From Pyropia haitanensis (Eukaryota; Rhodophyta; Bangiophyceae; Bangiales; Bangiaceae), in the NCBI GenBank assembly GCA_008729055.1, contig SDUX01000008.1, positions 1,054,001 to 1,118,000 of the forward strand: 64,000 bases of DNA, in the 5' to 3' direction. Below the pieces are notes generated by a model that worked only from the letters and a program-made list of their open reading frames with translations, ran no database searches and had not been told where the DNA came from. Below are positions 1-9,820 of the stretch, in pieces. A program made the position numbers and the translations under genes. How positions within the stretch are numbered: position 1 is the stretch's first letter; every line of letters starts with the position of its first letter.

Positions 1-2784
1 GTCGCCACCCGCCCCGCCGTTTCCACCACCATCCCCACCACCACCAGCAGCGGCGTCGCCACCATTTCCACCGTCACCCGCCCCTGCGCCGCGGCCACCG
101 TCCCCACCGTTGCCACCGCGGCCGCCGTCGCCACCCACGGGACCTGCCCCACCGACAGCGCCGTCTCCACCCGCCCCACCGTCGCCAGAGTCGTTTCCAA
201 AGCCACCGGCGCCGCCATCACCGCCACCCCCGCCGTCACCCGCGCCTTCTTCGTCACCCCCGCCTCCACCATCGCCGCCGTTGCCGCCCCCGCCAGCCCG
301 CGTAGTGTCGTCCGTGGCCGGGTCGCCATCGCCACCCGCCCCGCCGTTGCCACCACCGCCGCCAGATCCCGAGCGGTCTCCCCCACCACCGCTGCCGGCG
401 TCTCCACCGTTGCCCCCCGCACCCCCAAAAGGTCCGTCACCACCGGCTCCGCCATTCCCACCCCCCCCTGCGTCCCCAGCGTCGTTTCCAGACCCGCCAT
501 TGCCGCCGTCTCCACCGTTTCCCCCTCCCCCAGCTGATTCTCCATCACCAGCCGTGCCGCCGTCACCGCCATCGCCACCTGCGCCAGCCGGAGACTCCTC
601 GCCGCCACCAGGGGTGCCTGCGCCGCCATTTCCTCCTCCACCGCCATTACCCCCTCCACCAGCGTTCACACCAAAGCCGCCTCCACCGGCCGTGCCGCCG
701 TCGCCACCGTCGCCACCGCCAGGACCGGCGCCACCCGATCCGGCGTCCCCGCCTCCGCCACCAGCACCAGCATCCGGGCCATCACCGCCAGAACCACCGT
801 CACCCCCAGAGCCACCCAGCCCTCCGTCTGGACCCGGTCCGCCGACAGCACCGTCGCCGCCGCCGCCGCCAGAGCCAGAACCATTTCCAAACCCCCCATT
901 GCCGCCCGACCCGCCGTCACCTCCGTCTCCAGCGCGCTCTCCATCCCCCCCGCCAGCACCATCACCGCCATTCCCACCGCCACCAGCTGGGCGCTCATCC
1001 GAGGTGGACGAGTCACCGGCTCCCCCGGCGCCGCCAGCACCCCCAGATCCGCCCTCACCAGCCATGGGGCCCGATCCACCACCAGCACCGTCGCCGCCGT
1101 CCCCTCCGTCTCCCCCAAAGGGACCGTCTCCACCGGCACCACCCACCCCGCCGGGTCCTGCGTCGCCAGCCTCGTTGCCCGAGCCCCCATTACCACCGTC
1201 ACCACCGTTTCCACCTCCACCAGATGCTAGCCCGTCGCCAGCATCGCCGCCGGCTCCCCCCTGCCCACCAGAGCCAGCGGGCTGCTCGGGTCCTCCATCG
1301 GGAACGCCGTCGCCACCCACACCACCGTTTCCGCCTTTCCCGCCGCCGCCTGAGTCATCCCCATCACCGCCGTCACCGCCATCGCCAGCGCTGCCGCCGT
1401 CGCCCCCCCCGGGGCCGGCACCTCCAACGCCCGCGTCTCCACCATTGCCGCCGCCGCCGGCTTTGTTGCCACTGCCGCCATCGCCGCCGGCTCCGCCGGC
1501 TCCGCCATCGCCGGCGTTGTCGCCTCCCCCCCCCCCTGCACCGTCACCGCCGTTACCACCCCCGCCAGCGTTGATGCCGTCGCCACCGGCGCCGCCGTCT
1601 CCCCCAGGGCCGCCGTCGCCTGCGTTTTGGCCGTCACTCCCACCAATCCCCCCGGCGCCGCCGTTGCCGCCGTCGCCACCCGTGGCGTCCTCATTGGGTG
1701 CATCTGGGTCACCCGCACCGGCAAGCCCGCCGTCGCCACCGGCGCCGCCCGCTCCAGATCCGTCCCCTGTACCCCCATTACCACCCGGTCCGCCGTCGCC
1801 GCCGTCCCCCCCAAAGGGTCCCGTCCCACCGCCGCCTCCATCCCCCCCTGGCCCGCCTCCGGACGCGCCATTGAGGTTTCCCCCGTTCCCGGCAATTCCC
1901 CCGTCGCCGCCGTCCCCCCCCCCCGACTCGTCCCCGCCGGGCCCGCCCGAGCCACCGGCGCCTCCCGACCCAGCGGGGACGCCCGTCTCACCAGACGTGG
2001 CGCCGTCGCCGCCATTGCCGCCGCCGGCGCCGTCCCCCCCGGCGCCAGCAGGCGGAGACCCACTGGGGGACCCCCCCCCGACGCCGCCGTCGCCACCCGG
2101 CCCACCGTCGCCGCCGTCGGGGCTGCCACCGCCATTGCCACCGCCGGCGCCGTCGCCACCGGGGCCGCCGCCGGCGCCCGGACCGCCCGCAGCGCCGCTC
2201 CCGCCGGGGCCACCGTCGCCCCCCGTATCTCCGTCGCCATCCTTGCCAGCGTCGCCATCCTCACCCGCTCGCCCGTCGCGCGGTACGGCCCGGGGCGCCG
2301 CGGCGCCAGACGCCTGTGGGGGCGCCAGCAGGCCCAGCAGGTCCGCTGCTGAGCCCACCACTACCGCCGACGGCGCACCGGCCCGCGCCGCCGCCGCAGT
2401 GGTCGCCGCCGCCCCAGGTCCGTCATCGTTGCACAGACGCGCGCACGTTCGGGGAGTGGTAGCAGAAGGCGCGCCGCAGCCACCTGCCGGCGCCTCGGTG
2501 CAGGTGCCGTCGGAGGCCACGAGCAGTGGCGCCGCCGTGCTACACGAGACGACCGTTGCGCCGGTAGGGCACGGGCCGCCCGCGACGATGAGGGGGCACG
2601 GGAACTCGGCAATGCAAAAGGAGGCGCCACCCGCGGCAACATCATCGAGGGTGACCTGTCGCAGCACGGTGGCGACTGGCAGCCGGGGGGGTCGGACGGC
2701 CAGCAGCGGTGTGGCCGCGGCGGCTCTCGCTGCGGCGGCTGCCACGGCGGCCGTCGCGCCGAACACCACACACCACCGCACCAT
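1..2784 (-). CDS. Secreted glycine-rich (GGX) protein with Cys-containing head, 3' end outside window
   Basis: Reading the minus strand from the ATG at 2784-2782 gives an open frame to base 1 with no stop (928 codons, C terminus missing). It starts with a signal peptide ([16 protein letters not shown]...) followed by a head of roughly 150 residues with about ten cysteines (for example [23 protein letters not shown]), then about 740 residues of glycine-rich sequence built from [15 protein letters not shown] and GGPGG blocks with scattered Asn, Asp, Phe and Ser. That fits an extracellular matrix or cell-wall glycine-rich protein; no enzymatic domain is visible. The plus strand has an even longer proline-rich open frame across the same DNA, but its C-terminal part is featureless and it lacks a signal peptide, so it is taken as the mirror image. 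Strand choice is an inference from the signal peptide and cysteine head. It is divergent from the LEA-like gene. Confidence 0.68.
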   Translation of the reverse strand, partial: MVRWCVVFGATAAVAAAAARAAAATPLLAVRPPRLPVATVLRQVTLDDVAAGGASFCIAEFPCPLIVAGGPCPTGATVVSCSTAAPLLVASDGTCTEAPAGGCGAPSATTPRTCARLCNDDGPGAAATTAAAARAGAPSAVVVGSAADLLGLLAPPQASGAAAPRAVPRDGRAGEDGDAGKDGDGDTGGDGGPGGSGAAGGPGAGGGPGGDGAGGGNGGGSPDGGDGGPGGDGGVGGGSPSGSPPAGAGGDGAGGGNGGDGATSGETGVPAGSGGAGGSGGPGGDESGGGDGGDGGIAGNGGNLNGASGGGPGGDGGGGGTGPFGGDGGDGGPGGNGGTGDGSGAGGAGGDGGLAGAGDPDAPNEDATGGDGGNGGAGGIGGSDGQNAGDGGPGGDGGAGGDGINAGGGGNGGDGAGGGGGDNAGDGGAGGAGGDGGSGNKAGGGGNGGDAGVGGAGPGGGDGGSAGDGGDGGDGDDSGGGGKGGNGGVGGDGVPDGGPEQPAGSGGQGGAGGDAGDGLASGGGGNGGDGGNGGSGNEAGDAGPGGVGGAGGDGPFGGDGGDGGDGAGGGSGPMAGEGGSGGAGGAGGAGDSSTSDERPAGGGGNGGDGAGGGDGERAGDGGDGGSGGNGGFGNGSGSGGGGGDGAVGGPGPDGGLGGSGGDGGSGGDGPDAGAGGGGGDAGSGGAGPGGGDGGDGGTAGGGGFGVNAGGGGNGGGGGNGGAGTPGGGEESPAGAGGDGGDGGTAGDGESAGGGGNGGDGGNGGSGNDAGDAGGGGNGGAGGDGPFGGAGGNGGDAGSGGGGDRSGSGGGGGNGGAGGDGDPATDDTTRAGGGGNGGDGGGGGDEEGAGDGGGGGDGGAGGFGNDSGDGGAGGDGAVGGAGPVGGDGGRGGNGGDGGRGAGAGDGGNGGDAAAGGGGDGGGNGGAGGD

Positions 2785-4046
2785 GACGCGTGACGGTCCC
2801 GGCGCGGCGGCTCGAAGGGCCAGCTCCCATGCCGAGTACACGCTTTTCCGCCCGTGCCGTTGGCGGTAGCAGTTGGTGATGCAGGACGAGGTGTCCTCCC
2901 TCCCGATGCCGACCGCGCTGGACGCCACAGTGACCAAATAGTCCTAATCGACCACCGGGAACGCGCCCGTGTTCGCCCATGGTTGTAAGGGGGGGTGGAT
3001 GCAGCCAGGAGGCCAGGCTAGGCGGCCTGGCCGGACGCCCCCTCCCTGCGGGATGCTTCCTCCTTTGCATGCTGGGTGACCCAGCCGGTGAGGCGGCGGA
3101 AGGTCGACTGCAGCTCGGAAACGACGGAGGCGGAACTTGCGGGCGGGATGCACCGTAATGCACCCACCCACGAACCAGCTGGGTGGGCGAGGCGGCCAGA
3201 CGGGAGTTCTGCGCAGGCACGTGGGATGTGCATTGCACGCGACTGCCATAGTGGCTACCCACGTGCCAGCAGCGAGCAGTATCCCGAGTCTGGCTCGCGG
3301 CATGCAATACTTTCGATCCAAGGGTAGACGCGAAAAACGCGCACTTTTCCAAACCTTGAGCGAAGTGGACGTGAACAAAGCAGAACGGATAACCTGAGCC
3401 CTCAAATGACAACGTTTTGCCATGGCTGGACAACGTGCCGCCTCCCACGCTCGCTTTGTGCTGTTCGACTGGACGCTCCCTACTAGCTCTTCTTCTGCCT
3501 CATCCGAAAGAAGTGGTGCTGCCAAGGTCGCCTCCAAGAAAACTTACATGATCAAATCCAGGTGGATCTTGGCTGAGCTCGACGGTCCTTCTGCGAGCGC
3601 AGAGGGAGGCGTGGGAGTCGGCATGCAAGTGGCGCCTGTGGGCGTGGAAGCATCTGCCAGCTGCATGCGGCACAGCCTGCGCTGCTTGTCGCTCTGTCCT
3701 CTTCCCCTCGTGATGCAGTGGGTCTCGGGCGACGGTTTGCACCTCTCTATGCACGCCCGCGGACGGACCTCGCGGGCGCCATGCATCCGCCGGCCGCATG
3801 CATGCCGGGCGCGCGCCCACGCCGGGTGCGTTGCATGCTATCTGGGGCTGGCCCGCACCTTTTTGAGCGCCCCGTGGCGGCCATTGCCTGACGTTCCAGC
3901 GCGCATCGACATCTCTGGTCGCCTGTAGACGCGCGCACTCTCTCTGATCCCTTCCTTTTTCCCCACGTCTCCCAGCCACCTCTGCTGTCCAGTCCTTTCC
4001 CACCTTGCTGTTGCTCCCCCTTCTACGGTCACCTCACTCTTCCATC
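2785..4046. other. Intergenic region between divergent genes
   Basis: Lower GC than the flanks. It holds a pyrimidine-rich stretch just before the LEA-like ATG (about 3930-4045), likely 5' UTR or initiator. A 168-codon frame from an ATG at 3422 to 3928 on the plus strand exists, but its translation shows no domain or compositional signature and it is not called as a gene. A motif-rich patch with repeated ATGCATGC lies at about 3781-3840. Confidence 0.5.
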
Positions 4047-5267
4047 ATGGCCCCCGCCGCTTTTGTACCTGTTGCGGCCTCGGGCTTCTTTGGCCAGTCC
4101 CGCCTGGGCACCTCTTCTGTTTGCATCGCCCGGACACCAGCTGCCCCGGCCGCGCTCGGGCGCGCCCGCCTGCTCGCCTCGGCGGCGGATGATGTTGAGT
4201 CCACCACGGACCGCGCGGCGGCGTCGGTCAAGGACGCGGTGGACGGCTCCTCCAGCGTGGGCGATGCGGCGTTCAATGTGGCTGAGAAGGTCGGTGACGC
4301 CTCCCAGGAGACCCACGATGTGGTGATGGAGAAGACGCACGAGGCGGAGGTGGCTGCCGGTTCGGGCGTCCGCAGCATTGGCGACGCCCTGCAGGACGCT
4401 GTCCAGTCGGGTAAGGAGACGTACGAGAAGCTGGTGGGAGGGGTGGGCGTGGTGTCGGATGACCCGGCGCAGGCCACGTCGGACGCGGCTGCGGACGCGT
4501 CGGGGAGTGTGCAGGAGGCGGCAGCCGACGCCAAGGAGTCGGCCGCTGACACGGCGGACTCAGTGAAGGAGTCGGCCGCCGACGCGGTGGATGACGCAAA
4601 GGCGTCGGCATCGGATGTGGCTGATGAGGCTGGCTCGGTGGTGGACGACGTGAAGGCGTCGGCGTCGGATGCGGCTGATGAAGCTGGCTCGGTGGTGGAC
4701 GACGTGAAGGCGTCGGCATCGGATGCGGCTGATGAGGCCGCCGATGCAGTGGACGACGTGAAGGCGTCGGCATCGGATGCGGCTGATGAGGCCGCCGATG
4801 CAGTGGACGACGCGAAGGCGTCGGCCTCTGATGCGGCTGATGAGGCCGGCTCGGTGGTGGACGATGTGAAAGAGTCGGCCGCTGACGCGGTGGACGACGT
4901 GAAGGAGTCGGCGGCAGACACAGCGGAGAGCGTCAACTCCTCGGCCGCCGACGCGGTGGACGACGTGAAGGAGTCGGCGTCCGATGCGGCTGATGGTGCC
5001 AGCTCGGTGGTCGATAATGTGAAGGAGGGCCTTGCGAGCGCTGGCAAGGAGGTGGAGCGGTTTGTGCACGGCTCGGCCGCGTCTGAGGGCGGCCAGATGT
5101 CGGCCGAGGTGAAGGAGGTGATGGAGGAAGTGGGCAAGGAGGGCGCCACGCTTTCGGACGCTGCCGAGGGCACTGTCACGGGCGCGAAGAACGCCGCGGC
5201 GGGCGCCAAGAAGACCCTCGAGGTTGTTGGCAGTGATGCCAAGGACGCCCTCGAGAACAAGGAGTAA
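4047..5267 (+). CDS. Plastid-targeted LEA-like / apolipoprotein-like repeat protein
   Basis: The product is 406 residues. The start at 4047 (tcATGG) follows a pyrimidine-rich leader, and the N terminus (MAPAAFVPVAASGFFG...) looks like a red-lineage plastid transit peptide. From about residue 150 to 330 it consists of acidic, Ala-rich amphipathic repeats: an 18-residue unit of the type SASDAADEAGSVVDDVKA interleaved with 11-residue units of the type ESAADAVDDVK. The 11-residue amphipathic pattern is typical of group 3 LEA proteins, which stay disordered in water and fold to helix on drying, protecting membranes or enzymes. There is no enzymatic motif. For an intertidal alga a role in plastid desiccation or freezing tolerance is a reasonable inference. 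The frame is intact and lacks long homopolymers. Confidence 0.85.
   Translation: MAPAAFVPVAASGFFGQSRLGTSSVCIARTPAAPAALGRARLLASAADDVESTTDRAAASVKDAVDGSSSVGDAAFNVAEKVGDASQETHDVVMEKTHEAEVAAGSGVRSIGDALQDAVQSGKETYEKLVGGVGVVSDDPAQATSDAAADASGSVQEAAADAKESAADTADSVKESAADAVDDAKASASDVADEAGSVVDDVKASASDAADEAGSVVDDVKASASDAADEAADAVDDVKASASDAADEAADAVDDAKASASDAADEAGSVVDDVKESAADAVDDVKESAADTAESVNSSAADAVDDVKESASDAADGASSVVDNVKEGLASAGKEVERFVHGSAASEGGQMSAEVKEVMEEVGKEGATLSDAAEGTVTGAKNAAAGAKKTLEVVGSDAKDALENKE
4561..5030 (+). repeat. 54-bp and 33-bp in-frame repeats inside the LEA-like gene
   Basis: Consecutive copies of a 54-bp unit (aaggcgtcggcatcggatg core) alternate with 33-bp units. Neighbouring copies differ at few bases, which points to recent expansion or homogenisation by unequal exchange. 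Confidence 0.8.
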
Positions 5268-5841
5268 TGTGGAGGTTCGTGTGACTGGGCTAGTGTGCAT
5301 GTACAGGGATTTTGCAGCGTAACATGGTAGCGACAGCATCACCTTCTGCGATGAGGGTGCCTAACGAAAAGAATCAAAAATGGTCATGTGACGGGTACAA
5401 AAAAAGTAAAAAGGTCAAGGCGCGAGCAGCGCGGTCACTCGATAACGTACCTCTTTCAAGCACAAACCGGGGTGCTTCCTGGGTCGCGCACAATGTTGGT
5501 AGTCCGGATGTGCGCCCCCGTAGACGGGACAGCAACGGGTTCTTGTTGCGCGCCTCCTTCGCGTCAGCGCTCGTGGTACCACGCGCCCCACCGATCACCT
5601 CTGCTGCAGAGATGGACAGCACGGCAGCCATGTGGTCGCCCGAGATCGCATCCAGCTGCCCGTGGACGCTAGCATGGGCAGAAGCCGCCAGGTCCTCTTG
5701 CCCTAGAGTCGCCGAGGTGGCCAACAAGCCCGACGGCGGGTCCGCCCCACTGCCCACGTCGACCGGGGTGGCCTCACTGCGTGCGAGGATGACGGGAGAC
5801 TGGGACCGGCTTGCGCGTGGGGGCGGTCGAGGCACGCCTAG

Positions 5842-6284
5842 TCAGCGGCTGTGGGGTGCCGCCTTCATGACGGCTACCTCCCGGCGCACCTGCATGGTGA
5901 GGGACGGGGTCGAGATGCGCCTCTTGGCCATCACCTTCACGGCGTACCGCACGCCCGTGTCCTCGTGCATGCCCAGCTTCACTCTGCGCAGCCTAACCAG
6001 AGCACGAGAATGTCGGACAAGAGGAAAAGAGAACAGACAGACCCAGCATACAATGGACGGGAGTGAAGCGAACCAAAAGACATCAGAGGTAAAGCCGCAC
6101 GTGAGACTTAGTTCCAGAACTAGCAACACCAGCAACACCAGCACCTCGCCGACACGCAGACAGCAACCACCTCCGCGTGCGGCCGTCACCACCGGACACG
6201 CGCCGCCCAGACGGTGTCAGAACTTACTTGCCAAAAGAGCCTTTGCCGACCGTCTCCACCACCACGCTGTCCAAAGCGAACGGG
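5842..6284 (-). pseudogene. Orphan protein-kinase N-lobe (two exons), remnant or incomplete gene
   Basis: On the minus strand an exon at about 6284-6228 ends VVVETVGKGSFGK, the glycine-rich ATP loop. It is followed by a GTAAGT donor. After a 244-nt intron (6227-5984, acceptor CGCAG) an exon continues VKLGMHEDTGVRYAVKVMAK, with the VAIK-type lysine, then VRREVAVMK, the alpha-C glutamate region. The spliced join reads GKGSFGKVKLGM in frame, as in Ser/Thr kinases of the CIPK/SnRK/AMPK type. Directly after, the frame ends (MKAAPHSR, stop at 5844-5842). No HRD or DFG catalytic-loop motif is found on the minus strand down to the LEA-like gene, so the C-lobe is missing. Upstream exons are unclear. 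Either a truncated duplicate or a gene whose remaining exons I cannot recognise. Confidence 0.6.
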
Positions 6285-6819
6285 CTGTCACACAACAAGC
6301 AAGGGGAATTGCAGGTAGCGTGGAAAATACGGTACGATTGCACGGGAGACACGACTAAATTGGTGTGCGTCCCAGAGTGTACAGTAATACGTTCGTCCGC
6401 CCTACTGTACGAGGCAGGCAGCCCCACGATAGAGCCCCCAGGAGCCCCCCAGCTGCTGCTAGCAGCAGAGCTTTTTGCCGTGACAACGCGGGGGAATGTT
6501 AAGCCCTCTTCACGCAGCCTATGTCCTGGCTCCCTCATGAACCGAAAGAGGGGCGACGGGTGCAAGGGCCGCACCTGCCAGCCTTCGTCTGGATCTGGGA
6601 TAGGGACGCATGTTCGGCGTCGGCCCCCAGCAAGACACCAACGGGATTGGCCGCTCGACGGAGCGACGCCGCTGGCGCGCTTGGAAAGTGGAAACCGTCA
6701 CTCAGACTGTCCTTTCCCAGAGGTTCTTTGTCTGGTCCACGCTGCCTCCACGCAAGCCGCCCACACACGCACACCAGACCAGCAATGCTCAAGGGCTACA
6801 GGGCCAGGGCGTCGGTCGC

Positions 6820-7412
6820 CTACAAAGTCAGGGCGTCCATCACCTCCTGGGGCAGCCGCCCTCGCCGGCTGTACGCGTTGAGCGCCTTGATCGCCTTTTC
6901 CATCTCTACTGGTGCGTCCTCGCCGCCGGCCTTGACCTTTTCGAGTGCCTCGTACATCCTCTTGACGTCCGACTTCATTGCCGCCGTCCGCTCCGACACA
7001 TAATTGTCGCTATAGACGCCCGCGTAGAGGACGAGCGCGTTGCGGATTTTCACGTCAAACACCTTGGCCTCGATCGCCGCCCGCGCCGCCGCCGTGTCGC
7101 CGGCCGCCACGGCGTCCCGGATGGTGCGCATCGTCGTCGCCGCGTCCTTGAGCCGCGGCAGGTACCGGTCGGTAGCCACACGCGTGGCGGCGGCGGTACG
7201 GTCGGCGCGGGCGGGGGCGGGGGCGGTGACCGCCGCGGCCAGGGGGACGGCCAGGAGGGAGAGCAACACGGAGCGGCGGGAGTCACCGGCCGCGGTGGGG
7301 GGGGTGGTCGGGGGGGGGGGGGGGGAGACGCCGGCGGGGGCGCCCCCATGCACACAGCCGAGCGAGAGGCCGTTCGGCCGCGGGTGGCGGGCAACGTAGG
7401 GACAAACGCCAT
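6820..7412 (-). CDS. Thylakoid-lumen helical protein (PsbQ/Psb31-like, tentative), frame broken at a 16-G run
   Basis: The product begins MAFVPTLPATRGRTASR (start 7412), a plastid transit peptide, followed by a twin-arginine lumen signal (GDSRRSVLLSLLAVPLAAA... ending ARA). The mature part of about 130 residues is all-helical in look: DRYLPRLKDAATTMRTIRDA, then VFDVKIRNALVLYAGVYSDN, ending EVMDALTL. Size, four predicted helices and location suit extrinsic PSII subunits or assembly factors of the PsbQ/Psb31 type, but I do not recognise a diagnostic motif. The transit peptide and the mature part lie in different frames; the switch falls in the G16 run at 7310-7325 (plus strand), so a homopolymer length error is the simplest explanation. 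Confidence 0.72.
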
Positions 7413-8298
7413 CGTGAAGACGCTGGGAAGCAGACGCTGCAGGAAGGAGGGAGAAGGAAGGCAAGGCAAGGGGAGAGGGCGACGAAAAGGGACAGCGGGA
7501 GCAGGATGGCGGACAAGGTAGCTCACGCAATACCAATGTCGCGGCTGGCTCTGGAAAGAAAACGGCGTCGTGGCGGTGCCGTCGAGGCGCGTGGCAAGCG
7601 ATGCAAAAGAGGTGGGAGGCGGATGGGAGTGGGCCGCAGAACCCAAGGGCGGCGGTTACAGGCAGGTGGTGGCGGGCAGGAAGGACGGACCCCGTCAAGG
7701 GCCTCAATGGAGCATCCGAGAGCGGCATCGAGATTGTGATTGCCTGCGAGAGCGAGTGGACCTATAAATTGCGCAGGAAGCGTCACTTCTTGTAAGTTTG
7801 AGAGCCAGTACAGCAGGACACGTGGAGAGAAACGGCAGCGCGGCCAGCAGTTCGAATGACCAGCGTGGGACACCACCAGCGCTACCACGCCACGGTGCCA
7901 GACGTCCCTCCCAACCGCCAGCTCGACCCTCACCTGTCCCTTGACTGGCACATAGGGCCAGCATTCCCAACATCCGCGGATAGCGGTAACTCAATGGAGA
8001 GCGCAAGCGCATGCAAGCCTGCAGGTTGACCAGTGCCAACGTTGTCCTTCCCTTCCGACGGGCCCGCCTTACAATGAGCAGCTCGGGCAAAGAAAGGCAA
8101 CCATAGCTTCCAGAGAGTGCACAGGAACAAAACAAGACTGGACGGGCACTGCTTTTGACTGCAGAGAAAACTTGCTCATCCCCCACGGGCAACACTCTCC
8201 CCACGGGCAGCGCGCCCACTCAAGTTTCGCACTGGTGGCGGAGTGCTCCAAGTGTACCTGCCCACGGCTAGCTTGCCCAGTGGAAGAACGCCCGCATG
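7413..8298. other. Intergenic region, no gene seen
   Basis: About 0.9 kb of mid-GC sequence upstream of the lumenal protein gene. Short open frames on both strands show no domain, signal peptide or biased composition. The 5' regulatory sequence of the 7412 gene should lie here. Confidence 0.4.
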
Positions 8299-9129
8299 TC
8301 AGCAATGACCAACCATCGAGAGATGCCGACCGCTCGCCCCCTTTGCAAAGGCGACACGAGCGAGCCGCGAGGCCGGTAAGGCAGGCAGCGCTCGCCATCC
8401 TCCCCAGAGCCGCCGTGCCAACTCCCACACACCCCGCCGCAGCCCCCTCGCAAGCGCCCCCGCCACACAGCCAGCCCAACCGTCGCACAACGCGTGGCGC
8501 CTGCCCAGCACGCCCCACTTCCGCGCCCTACCCCCCCCCCCCCCCTCAGCGGCCACCTCTGGTGTGACCACCGGCGCGGGCTTCTTGCGGAGAAACTTGG
8601 TCGGCGTCTGTACCGCGTACGGCACGCCCGCGTTGCGCGCCTTGCCTTGCACCGCCAGGGGCGACTCGGGCGACCGGGGGCTCTCCACCGGGTAGCCCGC
8701 CCGCACCCACAGCCGCGCGCCTGGGCGGGCACCCGCGACAGCGGCGGGCGCCAACGTCACCACACACACGCTCCCCTGGATGCCGTAAAAGTCCAGCCGC
8801 GCTACCGTCTCGGGCGCCTCGGCAAAGCGGGTGTACAGGTCGGCGAGGGAGATGTCCCCGTCGACGGGGTCCAGCGGCGTGCCCGCCGCGGCGGCGGCCG
8901 CGCCAAAGGCGGTTGCGAGGTCGACATCGCCGGAAGAAGCAGCGGCGGTGGCGGGCACAGGACGGGTGGCGATCACCAGCGCCGCGGCCGTGAGGTACCC
9001 CAGCGCGGAGCGACGAGGGATGGGCGTCGCTGCCGCCGGGGACGGGGCGGGTCGGGCCGCCATAGACACTCCCCTCCTCAAGGACTGGGGGACCACAGCT
9101 CCCCCTGGGAGCAGCGCAAAAGCAGCCAT
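8299..9129 (-). CDS. Thylakoid protein resembling the FtsH N-terminal (lumenal) domain without ATPase
   Basis: Start ATG at 9129 (accATGG). The N terminus MAAFALLPGG... is a transit peptide, followed by a twin-arginine lumen signal (PIPRRSALGYLTAAALVIA, AxA-type site). The mature part, SLADLYTRFAEAPETVARLD then FYGIQGSVCVVTL and SPLAVQGKARNAGVPYAVQT, aligns by eye with the extracytosolic domain of plant FtsH2/FtsH8 (pattern Y-x-R-F-L, VDLYENG, IAIVE, LL-KLRAKNIDFA). Plant FtsH2 also uses a Tat-type lumen signal. No AAA (GPPGTGKT) or zinc-protease (HExxH) sequence is found downstream. A C15 run at 8531-8545 makes the C terminus uncertain: one extra base would end the protein at 8530-8528 right after AAEGGGGG. 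It may be a regulator of, or a decoy related to, the thylakoid FtsH complex (inference). Confidence 0.6.
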   Translation of the reverse strand: MAAFALLPGGAVVPQSLRRGVSMAARPAPSPAAATPIPRRSALGYLTAAALVIATRPVPATAAASSGDVDLATAFGAAAAAAGTPLDPVDGDISLADLYTRFAEAPETVARLDFYGIQGSVCVVTLAPAAVAGARPGARLWVRAGYPVESPRSPESPLAVQGKARNAGVPYAVQTPTKFLRKKPAPVVTPEVAAEGGGGGRARKWGVLGRRHALCDGWAGCVAGALARGLRRGVWELARRLWGGWRALPALPASRLARVAFAKGASGRHLSMVGHC

Positions 9130-9820
9130 GGTCAAAACAACGACAGGGTGTGGGTAGTTCCGGGGATGGTGAGCGGGGCAGGGCTGGGGAAGGGGGTGTG
9201 ACGCGGGTGGGACGGGGACGCGGGAAGAAGACGCGGTGCTGCGGTGTAAAGCGCGCGTGAGCTCGCTCCATTCTTGACCAACAACGGAGGACTACTTTCC
9301 AAAGAGTACCGAAGTCGTGTAGTTATAGGTTACAGTTTGAAGAGCGCGTCATGCGTATGCAAGCGATGGGCAAGTCCGCAAAAGGGTTCGCTGCAAGACC
9401 GATCCGAGGTGGAGAGGGGAGCCACACGTTCTTCATTGAGGTCCCCCCCCTCAAGCTGCCAGTGTCACGGGTGTGTGCTCGCAGGGAAGCCTTGAGGACA
9501 CGCGCCCAGGCCTGGACTGTTCACTGTCCCTGCCGCTTCAGCCGCATGGCATGCCCTCGGCAGGCGCCGACGGCAGGCCGATTTCATACCCACCCCCGGG
9601 TATTCCTGGTGGCGGTCCGACGGCGCTCACACCGGCGCCTTCGGCATCACCAGCAACCGGCCGACCCCAGCTGTCGACCCCATCGTCTCGTCGCCACCGT
9701 AACCCTGTGCAACTGCGGCTGTGCGTTTGGCCAACTGCCACTGTCTGCGTCTGACTCTCCTCACCCGCCCTCACCCCTCTACCCTCTCCCTCGACGCGCC
9801 ATCTCTCTGACGCCGCCAAC
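9130..9820. promoter_or_regulatory. Shared promoter region of the FtsH-N-like and thioredoxin genes
   Basis: About 690 bp between two divergent plastid-protein genes. The thioredoxin side is pyrimidine-rich (about 9740-9815, ctctaccctctccctcg). No clear TATA box. Co-regulation of the two genes is an inference from the layout. Confidence 0.4.

Noticed and set aside
110..2869. Long plus-strand proline-rich open frame
   Set aside because: It mirrors the minus-strand glycine-rich gene codon by codon; it lacks a signal peptide and its last 200 residues are featureless, whereas the minus strand has a signal peptide and Cys head.
3422..3928. 168-codon plus-strand frame with gccATGG start
   Set aside because: No recognisable feature; probably leader or intergenic DNA of the LEA-like gene.
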